A stretch of 27,374 nt of DNA. Source: F23-D06 sp045600905. Its GTDB lineage: Bacteria; Bacteroidota; Bacteroidia; Bacteroidales; WCHB1-69. Shown piece after piece: positions 6,657 to 15,760 of the stretch (the first letter of the stretch is position 1; each line of letters begins with the position of its first letter). The notes below the pieces were generated by a model. It was given only the letters and a program-made list of their open reading frames with translations, was not told where the DNA came from and made no database searches. The position numbers and the translations under genes are program-made. The DNA lies in contig JAZRYT010000136.1 of NCBI GenBank assembly GCA_045600905.1, forward strand, positions 1-27,374, given 5' to 3'.

Positions 6657-7852
6657 TGTTTTCCGGCAAGATATACGTGGCCATCCCGGCTATGGACGAG
6701 TTTCAAGACCTGCCGAATACGCTGCAGGACTTAGCCCGTCAGGATTGTCGTTTCCCTTTCGAGGTTTTTGTGTGCGTCAACCAGCCCGAGGATTATTGGA
6801 CTATCCCCGAGAAGCGCGCGATTTGTGAAAGCAACCAGCAGTTGTTGCGATTGTTAGCGTCATATAAGGGGCTTACGTTGCGTGTTATAGATTGCGCTTC
6901 GCCTGGCAATGGTTGGCAGGGCAAGAAGTTCGGGGTGGGGTGGGCCCGTAAAACATTGTTCGACCGCATCCTCGCATCTGCCGCCCCCGAAGACATCCTT
7001 ATCAGTTTGGATGCGGACACGCACGTGCGGCCGCACTATGTGCAGTCGGTGGTTGACAATATGTCCGCACATCCGCGCATCCCGGCCATCTCGGTGCCAT
7101 ATTATCATCCGCTCACGGGCAACGAGTTGCAAGATAGAGCCATTCTGCGGTACGAATTTTATATGCGCAATTATGCCATCAACCTCTATCGGATAGGCAG
7201 TCCGTACAGCTTCACCGCCGTCGGGTCGGCGATAGTGATGCGGGCGGGTGCATTGCGCAAAATCGGTGGCATCACGCCCGTGAAAAGCGGCGAGGATTTC
7301 TATTTGGTGCAGAAATTCGTGAAGATGGCGCCTATTAGTAACGACAACGAGGAGCTGGTTTATCCGGCGGCGCGCTTCTCCGACCGTGTGTTCTTTGGCA
7401 CGGGTCCTGCGCTCATCAAAGGCTCGCAAGGCGAGTGGGGCAGTTATCCCATCTATCACCAACAGCTCTTTAGCGGCATCGCGCAAACCTACGAGTTGCT
7501 GCCACAATTATATGAGAAAGACGTGCAAACGGAGTTTTTGGAATTTCTGCAGAAGCAGTTTGACGATGTACGGCTATGGCAGAATATCCGTAAAAATGTG
7601 AAGGACTATGCACATTTTGTCCACGCCTTTCACGAGAAGGCCGACGGCTTGCGTATTTTACAGTATCTGCGTCAGAAGCAGAAGGATAGCACCTTGTCGG
7701 ATGAGGAATCGTTGAGCCAAAATCTCGCTATTTGGTTGCCGAATGAAGAGCCGTCATATCTTCTTGCCGATTTTGAGAACCAGACGGTGGAACAGCTGAA
7801 CCATCTCCGAGATTGGTTGTTCGAAATAGAAGCAGCTCTGCGTCGCCGATAG
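6656..7852 (+). CDS. Family 2 glycosyltransferase
   Basis: The 398-residue protein has a GT-A fold of family GT2 at its N-terminus: IYVAIPAMDEFQDLPNTL at the start, a nucleotide-binding region, and the metal-binding Asp-Ala-Asp motif (ISLDADTHV) at residues 119-121. An acceptor segment GSAIVMRAGALRKIGGI and SGEDF follows, the latter corresponding to the catalytic ED motif. The remaining 150 or so residues are helical and charged, with no clear membrane segments, so it probably works at the cytoplasmic face of the membrane. Donor and acceptor cannot be told. It overlaps the inhibitor gene by one base and is separated from the glycan locus by gapA. Confidence 0.85.
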   Translation: MFSGKIYVAIPAMDEFQDLPNTLQDLARQDCRFPFEVFVCVNQPEDYWTIPEKRAICESNQQLLRLLASYKGLTLRVIDCASPGNGWQGKKFGVGWARKTLFDRILASAAPEDILISLDADTHVRPHYVQSVVDNMSAHPRIPAISVPYYHPLTGNELQDRAILRYEFYMRNYAINLYRIGSPYSFTAVGSAIVMRAGALRKIGGITPVKSGEDFYLVQKFVKMAPISNDNEELVYPAARFSDRVFFGTGPALIKGSQGEWGSYPIYHQQLFSGIAQTYELLPQLYEKDVQTEFLEFLQKQFDDVRLWQNIRKNVKDYAHFVHAFHEKADGLRILQYLRQKQKDSTLSDEESLSQNLAIWLPNEEPSYLLADFENQTVEQLNHLRDWLFEIEAALRRR

Positions 7853-7996
7853 GAACGCATGGAAGGCGTCCGCTGAGGTGTCATTAACGCTTTCTTTATT
7901 CCAACAGTAAGATTATTAAGCTGTTAAAATGTTGAAAATCACTGTTTTAATATTTTGTGATAATATGAATTTGTGAAAATCCCATCGAAGACGAAA

Positions 7997-8030
7997 TTTT
8001 TGCTGTTGTCCCAATAAAATTGTATCTTTG
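7997..8030 (+). promoter_or_regulatory. Promoter of gapA
   Basis: TATCTTTG at 8023-8030 is a -7 box, with TTTTTG at 7997-8002 as -33 element and a 20-base gap. The predicted leader before the ATG at 8077 is about 40 bases, AT-rich and without a Shine-Dalgarno site. Confidence 0.65.
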
Positions 8031-8076
8031 CACGCTTTTTTGAAAAGTTCAATAACAAACTAAAAATAAATCAATT

Positions 8077-9087
8077 ATGGAAAAAATTAAAATCGGTATT
8101 AACGGATTCGGTAGAATCGGTAGATTAGTGTTCAGAGCTACAACAGAAAGAGATAACGTTCAAGTTGTCGCTATCAACGACCTTTTGGATGTTGACTACA
8201 TGGCTTATATGTTGAAGTATGATACAGTACACGGTAAATTCGAAGGTACTGTGGAAGTTGAAGACGGCATGCTCGTTGTTAACGGCAACAAGATTCGCGT
8301 CACCGCAGAAAAAGATCCCGCAAACTTGAAATGGAATGAAGTAGGCGCTGACTACGTGGTTGAATCCACAGGCCTCTTCCTGACCAAAGAACTCGCTTCC
8401 GCACACTTGACCGCTGGCGCAAAAAGAGTTGTGATGTCCGCACCTTCCAAAGATGACACTCCGATGTTTGTAATGGGCGTTAACAATCACGAATATGCTG
8501 GTCAACAAATCGTTTCCAACGCATCCTGTACAACCAACTGTCTTGCTCCGTTGGCAAAGGTCATCAACGATAACTTCGGCCTCGTTGAGGGTTTGATGAC
8601 AACCGTACACGCTGCAACTGCAACCCAAAAGACAGTTGATGGCCCTTCCAAGAAAGACTGGCGCGGTGGTCGTTCCATCTTAGGCAACATCATTCCTTCC
8701 TCTACAGGTGCTGCTAAAGCCGTTGGTAAAGTTATCCCTTCTCTCCAAGGCAAACTAACAGGTATGTCTCTTCGCGTTCCCACCGCTGACGTTTCCGTCG
8801 TTGACCTTACCTGCAAAATCGAAAAAGCCGCTACTTACGAAGATATCAAAAATGCTATCAAGAAAGCTTCTGAAAACGAACTCAAAGGTATTCTCGGCTA
8901 TACAGAAGATGCAGTGGTTTCTTCTGACTTCATCAACGAAAAGAGAACATCCGTTTTCGATGCCAATGCCGGTATTATGCTCAACGAACACTTTGTAAAA
9001 CTCGTTTCCTGGTATGACAACGAAATCGGTTACTCCAACAAAGTTGTTGACCTCATCTGCAGTATGGATAAAACCGTTAAACTTTAA
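8077..9087 (+). CDS. gapA: Glyceraldehyde-3-phosphate dehydrogenase, type I
   Basis: GAPDH oxidises glyceraldehyde 3-phosphate to 1,3-bisphosphoglycerate with NAD in glycolysis. The 336-residue length is standard. The Rossmann motif INGFGRIGR opens the protein; Asp35 in AINDLLD marks NAD rather than NADP preference. The active site is SNASCTTNC with catalytic Cys151, and His178 in TTVHAAT is the partner base. The C-terminal WYDNEIGYSNKVVDL is diagnostic. The gene has its own promoter and terminator. Its even codon use suggests high expression. Confidence 0.98.
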   Translation: MEKIKIGINGFGRIGRLVFRATTERDNVQVVAINDLLDVDYMAYMLKYDTVHGKFEGTVEVEDGMLVVNGNKIRVTAEKDPANLKWNEVGADYVVESTGLFLTKELASAHLTAGAKRVVMSAPSKDDTPMFVMGVNNHEYAGQQIVSNASCTTNCLAPLAKVINDNFGLVEGLMTTVHAATATQKTVDGPSKKDWRGGRSILGNIIPSSTGAAKAVGKVIPSLQGKLTGMSLRVPTADVSVVDLTCKIEKAATYEDIKNAIKKASENELKGILGYTEDAVVSSDFINEKRTSVFDANAGIMLNEHFVKLVSWYDNEIGYSNKVVDLICSMDKTVKL

Positions 9088-9108
9088 TCGTTTACGTTTG
9101 CAATAGAA

Positions 9109-9150
9109 CGAAAAAGGATGCCGCAAAACGCATCCTTTTTCGTATTTTTT
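9109..9150 (+). terminator. Rho-independent terminator of gapA
   Basis: A 13-bp perfect stem pairs 9109-9121 (CGAAAAAGGATGC) with 9130-9142 around an 8-base loop, followed by a T-run at 9144-9150. The A-run before and T-run inside would let it also work in the opposite direction. It separates gapA from the glycan locus. Confidence 0.9.
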
Positions 9151-9172
9151 TAATAATCAATGTAATACAAAT

Positions 9173-10051
9173 ATGAAAGGTATTGTACTCGCTGGTGGCT
9201 CCGGCACAAGATTGTATCCTATCACCAAAGGCGTCAGCAAACAAATGCTGCCCATTTACGACAAACCGATGGTTTATTACCCGATTTCCGTATTGATGTT
9301 GGCCGGCATCCGCGACATTCTCATCATTTCCACTCCGCAAGACCTCCCGGGCTTCAAACGCCTGTTGGGTGACGGTAGCGACTACGGCGTGAAGTTCCAA
9401 TATGCCGAACAACCCTCTCCAGACGGATTGGCTCAGGCTTTCATCATCGGCGAGGAATTCATCGGCGATGACTGCGCCTGCCTCGTGTTGGGTGACAACA
9501 TCTTCTACGGCAGCCATTTCACCGGCAAACTGCTGGATGCGGTTAAGGCTGCTGAACAGGATAACAAGGCCACCGTTTTCGGCTATTGGGTGAAAGACCC
9601 CGAACGCTATGGCGTGGCTGAGTTTGACGAAGAAGGTAACTGCCTTTCTATTGAAGAAAAACCCGCCCAGCCCAAAAGCAATTATGCCGTGGTGGGTCTC
9701 TATTTTTACCCCAATAAGGTGGTGGAAGTAGCCAAACACATCAAACCTTCTGCCCGTGGCGAATTGGAAATCACCACGGTAAATCAGGAATTTCTGAAAG
9801 ACGGCGAACTCAAAGTTCAACTGCTCGGACGTGGTTTTGCTTGGCTCGACACCGGCACGCATGACTCGCTGACCGAAGCTACCAATTTCGTGGAAACCAT
9901 TGAAAAACGCCAGGGGCTGAAGATTGCCTGTCTGGAAGGCATTGCATACGACAAAGGCTGGATTACCGACGAGCGTCTCCGCGAAATAGCCAAACCTATG
10001 CTCAAAAACCAATATGGCCAGTATTTAATGCAGTTATTAGAAAAACGATAA
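9173..10051 (+). CDS. rmlA: Glucose-1-phosphate thymidylyltransferase
   Basis: RmlA joins glucose 1-phosphate and dTTP to give dTDP-glucose, the first step to dTDP-L-rhamnose and related deoxysugars. The 292-residue protein shows the full signature: LAGGSGTRLYPITKGVSKQM near the N-terminus for nucleotide binding, PMVYYPISVLMLAGI, the LGDNIFYG active-site segment and the long-chain C-terminus. Usually rmlB, rmlC and rmlD lie beside it; none is in this window, so its product must be used by enzymes elsewhere. It is the first gene after the gapA terminator. No convincing TAnnTTTG box is seen in the 85 bases before it. Confidence 0.96.
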   Translation: MKGIVLAGGSGTRLYPITKGVSKQMLPIYDKPMVYYPISVLMLAGIRDILIISTPQDLPGFKRLLGDGSDYGVKFQYAEQPSPDGLAQAFIIGEEFIGDDCACLVLGDNIFYGSHFTGKLLDAVKAAEQDNKATVFGYWVKDPERYGVAEFDEEGNCLSIEEKPAQPKSNYAVVGLYFYPNKVVEVAKHIKPSARGELEITTVNQEFLKDGELKVQLLGRGFAWLDTGTHDSLTEATNFVETIEKRQGLKIACLEGIAYDKGWITDERLREIAKPMLKNQYGQYLMQLLEKR

Positions 10052-10069
10052 ACTCTTAATCTCAACACT

Positions 10070-11308
10070 ATGAATATCGCTGTCGCCGGCACCGGTTACG
10101 TCGGCCTTTCTATCGCAACATTATTGTCACAGCACAACCACGTGGAAGCTGTGGATATCGTTCCTGAAAAGGTGGAACTCATCAATAACAAAAAATCACC
10201 CATCCAGGATGACTATATTGAGGATTATTTGCTCAATAAGCAGTTGGACTTGCACGCCACGTTGGATGCGGCTGCCGCTTACCGCCAGGCCGACTTTGTG
10301 GTGATTGCGGCTCCCACGAATTACGACAGTGTCAAGAACTTCTTTGACACTTCCGCTGTGGAAAGCGTCATCAAACTGGTGAAGGAGAGCAACCCTGAGG
10401 CCATTATGGTCATTAAATCGACGATTCCTGTGGGCTTCACGGAATCCGTTAGAAAGAAATACGACACGAAGAACATCATCTTCGCACCTGAATTTTTGCG
10501 TGAGAGCAAGGCCTTGTACGACAATCTCTATCCGAGCCGTATCATTGTCGGTTACGATCAGGAGGATGCCCGTTTGGAGAAGGCAGCGCACACTTTTGCC
10601 GAGATGATTCACGCCGGTGCCATCAAACAGGACGTCCCCATTCTCTATATGGGCTCCACAGAGGCAGAGGCCGTGAAACTTTTTGCCAACACCTATCTCG
10701 CACTCCGCGTGTCCTATTTCAACGAACTGGATACGTACGCCGAAATCAAAGGGCTAAACACCCAACACATCATTGACGGAGTATGCTTGGATCCGCGTAT
10801 CGGCACGCAGTACAACAATCCTTCTTTCGGCTACGGCGGCTATTGCCTGCCCAAAGATACCAAGCAGCTGCTCGCCAACTATGCCGACGTCCCCGAAGAT
10901 TTGATTCGCGCTATCGTTGTCAGCAACCGCACACGCAAGGACTTCATAGCCGACCAAGTGCTGAAAATGGCCGGTTATTACGATTACTACAATCGTGGAG
11001 ACTATGATGCCCAGTCTGAAAGACAGTGCGTCATCGGCGTTTTCCGTCTGACGATGAAAAGCAACAGTGACAATTTCCGTCAAAGCTCCATCCAAGGCGT
11101 GATGAAGAGAATTAAGGCCAAAGGCGCCACCGTTATCATTTATGAACCTACCTTGGAAAATGGTACGACGTTCTTCGGCAGTAAAGTGATAAATGACCTC
11201 AATGAATTTAAAAAATCTTGCCAGGCCATTATCGCGAACCGCTACGATACCTGCCTCGACGATGTCGCCGAGAAAGTCTATACGAGAGATATTTTCAAAA
11301 GAGATTAA
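10070..11308 (+). CDS. ugd: UDP-glucose 6-dehydrogenase
   Basis: The enzyme oxidises UDP-glucose twice with NAD to give UDP-glucuronate, a capsule precursor. The 412-residue protein has the N-terminal Rossmann motif AGTGYVGLS, the central FAPEFLRESKALYDNLYPSRI with Glu141, and the catalytic cysteine Cys259 in FGYGGYCLPKDTKQL. That last motif marks the UDP-glucose type rather than the UDP-HexNAc type. The gene follows rmlA by 18 bases. It supplies the uronic acid whose carboxyl could be a target of the ATP-grasp ligases in the same locus; that link is inferred. Confidence 0.94.
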   Translation: MNIAVAGTGYVGLSIATLLSQHNHVEAVDIVPEKVELINNKKSPIQDDYIEDYLLNKQLDLHATLDAAAAYRQADFVVIAAPTNYDSVKNFFDTSAVESVIKLVKESNPEAIMVIKSTIPVGFTESVRKKYDTKNIIFAPEFLRESKALYDNLYPSRIIVGYDQEDARLEKAAHTFAEMIHAGAIKQDVPILYMGSTEAEAVKLFANTYLALRVSYFNELDTYAEIKGLNTQHIIDGVCLDPRIGTQYNNPSFGYGGYCLPKDTKQLLANYADVPEDLIRAIVVSNRTRKDFIADQVLKMAGYYDYYNRGDYDAQSERQCVIGVFRLTMKSNSDNFRQSSIQGVMKRIKAKGATVIIYEPTLENGTTFFGSKVINDLNEFKKSCQAIIANRYDTCLDDVAEKVYTRDIFKRD

Positions 11309-11386
11309 TAATAAACATCAGAGGATGTGGTAAAAAACTGGGAAACGTAGTGAAGTTGGCAGCATCCTTTGAAAAAAGACCAACCA

Positions 11387-12409
11387 ATGCGCAAATCGAA
11401 CATTGAATTACTACGGATTGTAGCGATGTTTCTCGTACTCATCGTGCACGCGGGTTTCTTCTCGTTAGGTGTGCCCACACCCGCAGAGGCAAGCGCCGTG
11501 CCCGTAGCCACTTTCACGCGCATTTTCTTTCAAGCCGTCTCCGTGATTGCCGTACTCGTATTCGTACTAATATCGGGATGGTTCGGCATTCGGACAAAAG
11601 TCAAAAGCGTGGTTAATTTCCTATTCCAGTGCCTATTCTACTCGCTTATTATCTATGCAGTAATGCTCGTATCAGGGCACGCGGCCTTCGATTGGAAATC
11701 CATCCAAAACGTGCTGCTCTTTGTCAATTCCTTCTGGTTTATTAAGGCATACCTTTGCTTAATGATTTTCGCACCCGTGCTAAATGCCTTTGTGGAAGTG
11801 GCTTCCGAAAAGCAGTTCCGCTGGGTGCTCATCGCCTTTTTCGTGTTCCAGTCGATTTACGGCTGGTTGACCAAGGGAGCGTCTTGGTTTGAGCGCGGCT
11901 ATTCCGTGGTTTCCTTCTTTGGTCTGTACCTGTTGGCTCGTTACGTACGGCTTTATCCTGCCCGCCCGTTCACCCTGCCGCGCAAATATGATATGCTCAT
12001 TTACTGGGGTATCGTACTGCTTGTCACGATAACCAGTTTCGTGATGCTGCGCCTCGGTGTTTCGGAGAGCAACATTGATGTGGTATTCCGCCTGACAAGC
12101 CCCATCATCATTGCAGAAGCCCTGTATCTGCTCCTCTATTTTAGCAAATTGGATCTCCAAAATCGTTTTGTGAACTGGATGGCTGGTTCCTGCTTTGCAG
12201 TATTCCTCATCCAACAAAATCCCTATTTTGGACGCCCCGTTTATGCGTCGTCCATTGCCAAATTATATGCTAACTACAACGGCCCTCTGTGCATTCTGCT
12301 CATCGCGGCCTTCATAATCGTCCTCTTTGTCGCCGCCATTCTCGCCGACCAAGTCCGCAAACAAATCTGGAAATGCGTGGGCGAACGAAGTGACAAACCG
12401 GTAAAATAG
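11387..12409 (+). CDS. Membrane O-acyltransferase, acyltransferase 3 family
   Basis: The 340-residue integral membrane protein belongs to the acyltransferase 3 family, which moves acetyl or other acyl groups onto surface sugars. The signature is at the N-terminus: NIELLRIVAMFLVLIVHAGFF, with the conserved Arg and His. About ten hydrophobic segments follow. The ATG at 11387 is preferred; a TTG at 11369 would add six residues but is not needed for the conserved start. It sits in the glycan locus, 78 bases after ugd and 33 bases before the opine dehydrogenase. Acetylation of a glycan intermediate at the membrane is the likely job; the exact substrate cannot be told. Confidence 0.88.
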   Translation: MRKSNIELLRIVAMFLVLIVHAGFFSLGVPTPAEASAVPVATFTRIFFQAVSVIAVLVFVLISGWFGIRTKVKSVVNFLFQCLFYSLIIYAVMLVSGHAAFDWKSIQNVLLFVNSFWFIKAYLCLMIFAPVLNAFVEVASEKQFRWVLIAFFVFQSIYGWLTKGASWFERGYSVVSFFGLYLLARYVRLYPARPFTLPRKYDMLIYWGIVLLVTITSFVMLRLGVSESNIDVVFRLTSPIIIAEALYLLLYFSKLDLQNRFVNWMAGSCFAVFLIQQNPYFGRPVYASSIAKLYANYNGPLCILLIAAFIIVLFVAAILADQVRKQIWKCVGERSDKPVK

Positions 12410-12442
12410 TCTGTTATTGAAAAAACTAAGAAACAACCCAAT

Positions 12443-13525
12443 ATGAAAATCACCATCGTCGGCTGTGGCAATTCAGGACTGATTCACGCAGCCAAATTGT
12501 TAGAAAACAATATGGAAGTCGGCATACTCAAGACTTCCAACACCTTCAATGACGAGTTCTTCAACGTCATCAGTCAGGAAGGCGGCTACAATGTCAAAGA
12601 CGAGACCAACGGCGGCAATCGCTTCTTTGTGTGCCCGGCATTCATCACGCGCGATGTGGAGAAGGCCATCACCTTTGCCGACATCATCATGGTGATGACC
12701 ACCACATCGCAACACGAATATGTGGCGCAGAAGATTGCCCCATACGTACGCGACGGCCAGATCATCATCCTCGTGCCAGGCTATATGGGCAGTTTCATTT
12801 TTAAGAAATATATCCATAAAGATGTGATTTACAGCGAATGGGAAACAACAGCCTACAACGGCCGCATCGTTGATTCGATGTATGTGCGCATCACTTTCTA
12901 TAATCCGAGAAATGCCATTTCGGTGCTGCCAACCGCCAAAACCGATTACGTGGTGGGCCTGATGTCCAAATGTTTTGCCAACACGAAATATTCCAGATGC
13001 CACATTTTGGAGTCCGCCTTGCACAACCCCAATATGATTGTCCACCCAATAGGCATCGTATTTTCTGCCTCTCGCATTGAGCACAGCAAAGGCGAATTTT
13101 GGATGTACAAAGAGGCCTTTACAGATTCCGTCATCAATGTCATCAAAGCATTCGACAAACAAAAGAATCTGATTCTGCAGGAGTTCGGATGCGAACCACT
13201 CGATTACTTCGAAGCAGCCAAATGGCGTAACGAGGAAAACCTCAATATTGATGCAATGACGGTGTTCCGTTCCTTTGCCGATGCTTCCAACAAGGGACCA
13301 TCCTTTATCAATCATCGTTATCTGAACGAGGATGTCCCGATGGGCTTGGGCTTGTTTATTTCCATCGGAAAAATTGTCGGAGTGGACACTTCTGTGCAGG
13401 AAGCCATTATGTCGTTGTCTTCCGCATTATTAAATAAAGACTTACGTCAAAATGCCCGCACTATTCAGTATCTTCTTCAGAAAGACACGGTGAGTGTGGA
13501 CGATATTCGTGCGGCCATTTTGTAG
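12443..13525 (+). CDS. Opine dehydrogenase family (octopine/nopaline type)
   Basis: Members reductively join the amino group of an amino acid to an alpha-keto acid such as pyruvate using NAD(P)H, forming an N-carboxyalkyl amino acid (an opine). The 360-residue protein has the N-terminal Rossmann loop IVGCGNSG (residues 6-12). Its C-terminal octopine-dehydrogenase domain carries HNPNMIVHPIG, with His201 in the place of the family's catalytic His, and YLNEDVPMGLG, with Asp297 in the place of its Asp partner. The key residues are all present, so it should be active. Its site between an acyltransferase and a flippase suggests that the opine is built into a surface glycan. N-(1-carboxyethyl) amino acids are known in some O-antigens. 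Substrates are not predictable from sequence. Confidence 0.82.
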   Translation: MKITIVGCGNSGLIHAAKLLENNMEVGILKTSNTFNDEFFNVISQEGGYNVKDETNGGNRFFVCPAFITRDVEKAITFADIIMVMTTTSQHEYVAQKIAPYVRDGQIIILVPGYMGSFIFKKYIHKDVIYSEWETTAYNGRIVDSMYVRITFYNPRNAISVLPTAKTDYVVGLMSKCFANTKYSRCHILESALHNPNMIVHPIGIVFSASRIEHSKGEFWMYKEAFTDSVINVIKAFDKQKNLILQEFGCEPLDYFEAAKWRNEENLNIDAMTVFRSFADASNKGPSFINHRYLNEDVPMGLGLFISIGKIVGVDTSVQEAIMSLSSALLNKDLRQNARTIQYLLQKDTVSVDDIRAAIL

Positions 13526-13547
13526 TGTTAAAGAATAACTGTTTGAT

Positions 13548-14996
13548 ATGGCAGGTTCTGAATTAAAAGAGAAAACCATCTCGGGAATGCTTTGGACAAG
13601 TGTCGGAAAGTTCGGCACATCGGGACTTGCATTCCTCTCCAACCTCGTGTTGGCACGTTTGCTGTTACCGCACGACTTTGGCTGCATCGCTATGCTGCAG
13701 GTTTTCATTGCCATATCAACCATCTTTGTGACAGGAGGTTTTGGCGCGGCGCTCGTTCAGAAAAAAGATCCCCAGCACATAGACTATACTTCCGTTTTCT
13801 ACTGGAACCTTGTTTCCTCCATCTTCTTTTACGGAGTGCTCTACTTCTGCAGTCCAGCCATCGCGCGATATTACGCTATGCCGGAGTTGAGCGCTGTGTT
13901 ACGTGTGCAAAGTATTTCCCTGATTATCCAAGCCTTCTCGATGGTGCAGTCCAGCCAGTTGCAAAAACAGCTGCGCTTTAAGGAGCTCTCCGTCCGAAAC
14001 ATCGTCGCCGCCTTTATCGGCGCGGTGGTTGCCATCATTATGGCTTTGTTGGGTTTTGGAGTCTGGAGTTTGGTGGCCTCCCAAATTGTTACCAGCTTGG
14101 CCGGCGTCCTCCTCCTATGGAAAATGAGCAGCTGGCGTCCAACGTGGGAGTTCAGCTTGCAGTCGCTGAAAGAATTGTTCGCCTTCGGCGGACTGATGGC
14201 ACTATCCTCCCTGGTGGAAACAGTTTATACCAACCTCCAAAGCCTTATCATTGGTCGATTATATTCTCCTGATGATCTCGGATACTATAATCAGGCAAAG
14301 AAATTAGAGGCAATGCCGACTGACTCCTTGTCCCAGATTGTAAATCAGGTTTCCTTTCCTGTCTTCGCCGCATTACAAGATGATAAAGAACGACTCCTTG
14401 TGGGTGTGCGAAAGAATGTCAAAGCCATCACATACCTCAACTTTCCTTTGATGGCCCTGATGATTGTAATTGCCCATCCCATCATTACATTTTTGTATGG
14501 TAAAAACTGGGAACCTTCTGTTCCCTATTTCCAGATTCTTTGTATATCCAGTATGGTTTATACTCTCAATACCTTGAATACTAACGTAATAAAGTCTTTG
14601 GGTAAAAGCAAAATTTATTTTTTCGTCCAATTGGCAAAACGACTGATAGGCATCGGATTGATTTTCTTCGGCGTTCAGTTTGGAATTATGGGACTTCTGT
14701 GGGGCGTTACTTCTGTGGGCTATATTTGTGTTATAATCAATGCGATAGTTAATAAACGACTGATTAACTACGGCATCTGGGCGCAGATTAAGGACGTGGG
14801 AATCTGCTATCTGCTGGCAGCGCTGTTGGCAGTTGCCGTGTATTATATCGGAACTTTGATACCCGTTCACGAATATGTGCTGATGTTCATTCAGGCTGCT
14901 TTGTATGCTGGGCTTTATTGGCTCTTCTCCATCATCCTGAAACTCGAAGGCTATCAGACCTATCGTGAAATTATTCTTAAAAAAATCAAACGATAA
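13548..14996 (+). CDS. Wzx-type lipid-linked oligosaccharide flippase
   Basis: This 482-residue polytopic membrane protein belongs to the polysaccharide transport branch of the MOP superfamily (TuaB/WzxC-like). It should move undecaprenyl-linked sugar units across the inner membrane. The N-terminal ISGMLWTSVGKFGTSGLAFLSNLVLARLLLP pattern (residues 11 onward, with the conserved LARLLLPHDFG) is diagnostic, and about twelve to fourteen hydrophobic segments follow. It is 22 bases after the opine dehydrogenase and 6 bases before the hexapeptide acyltransferase. It is the only export component in the locus; no Wzy polymerase or Wza/Wzc genes are seen. Confidence 0.9.
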   Translation: MAGSELKEKTISGMLWTSVGKFGTSGLAFLSNLVLARLLLPHDFGCIAMLQVFIAISTIFVTGGFGAALVQKKDPQHIDYTSVFYWNLVSSIFFYGVLYFCSPAIARYYAMPELSAVLRVQSISLIIQAFSMVQSSQLQKQLRFKELSVRNIVAAFIGAVVAIIMALLGFGVWSLVASQIVTSLAGVLLLWKMSSWRPTWEFSLQSLKELFAFGGLMALSSLVETVYTNLQSLIIGRLYSPDDLGYYNQAKKLEAMPTDSLSQIVNQVSFPVFAALQDDKERLLVGVRKNVKAITYLNFPLMALMIVIAHPIITFLYGKNWEPSVPYFQILCISSMVYTLNTLNTNVIKSLGKSKIYFFVQLAKRLIGIGLIFFGVQFGIMGLLWGVTSVGYICVIINAIVNKRLINYGIWAQIKDVGICYLLAALLAVAVYYIGTLIPVHEYVLMFIQAALYAGLYWLFSIILKLEGYQTYREIILKKIKR

Positions 14997-15002
14997 TCCA
15001 TT

Positions 15003-15746
15003 ATGTCATATATTTCCTTGTTATTTCGTTTCCTCCGCACCAACATCATTAAAACATTGATGGTGAATTTCCGGCTGTTGCCTTGGAAGCAGGCCATACG
15101 GCTTCCGATTTTCATATATGGCCGCTTCACGTTGCGTGGACACAAAGGCCGCATTGTCCTCAAGCAGCCCACACGCGCGGAGATGATTATTATCGGGAAA
15201 AAGTCATCCTACGTCACCACAACGGTACAGCGCACCATTTGGACGGTGAACGGCACGCTTGTGTTCGGTGGCCCTATGAAGTTCGCATTCGGCTCCTACC
15301 TGCTGGTGACAGACAACGCTACGCTTTCCTTCGGCACAGGTGGTACTTACTGCGGCTCCAATTTCAAGGTCTTCTGCTTTGACAAAATCACCATCGGTGA
15401 CAATGTCCGTATGGCTTGGGACGTACAGATTATCGACAGCAGCTTCCATTATACCAAGAACCTTAACAAGGACGGCTATGTCGCCCCGCTTACCAAACCT
15501 ATCCTGTTGGAGAGCAACATCTGGGTCGGGAATCGTTCCACTATTTCTAAAGGTGCCGTGATTCCCAACGAGACCATCATTGCATCCAACAGCCTTGTAA
15601 ATAAAGATTTCTCTGAAAATCCACCCTATAGCCTCATTGCCGGAAGCCCCGCCACACTCAAGGTTACCGGCATTCAGCGTATCTGGGACGATAAAACCCA
15701 GAAGGAATTGGATGAACAGTTTGGATATATTCGAACACACCTTTAA
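15003..15746 (+). CDS. Left-handed beta-helix (hexapeptide) acyltransferase
   Basis: The 247-residue protein is an LbH acyltransferase of the WbbJ/maltose O-acetyltransferase type. Imperfect hexapeptide repeats run from about residue 95 to 215: FGSYLLVTDNATLSFG, ITIGDNVRMAWDV, ILLESNIWVGNRSTISKGAVIPNETIIASNS (split into six-residue turns), ending with the conserved SLIAGSPATLK. His149 in IDSSFHYTK is the likely catalytic base. It transfers acetyl or a larger acyl from CoA to a sugar hydroxyl or amino group. It lies 6 bases after the flippase and 14 bases before the first ATP-grasp gene; ATP-grasp proteins of this kind often neighbour hexapeptide transferases. Confidence 0.88.
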   Translation: MSYISLLFRFLRTNIIKTLMVNFRLLPWKQAIRLPIFIYGRFTLRGHKGRIVLKQPTRAEMIIIGKKSSYVTTTVQRTIWTVNGTLVFGGPMKFAFGSYLLVTDNATLSFGTGGTYCGSNFKVFCFDKITIGDNVRMAWDVQIIDSSFHYTKNLNKDGYVAPLTKPILLESNIWVGNRSTISKGAVIPNETIIASNSLVNKDFSENPPYSLIAGSPATLKVTGIQRIWDDKTQKELDEQFGYIRTHL

Positions 15747-15760
15747 TAGATTTTAAGATA

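Noticed and set aside
7853..7990. Terminator after the glycosyltransferase gene
   Set aside because: A weak GGAACGC/GCGTCC pairing exists near 7852-7876 but has no T-run and an imperfect stem.
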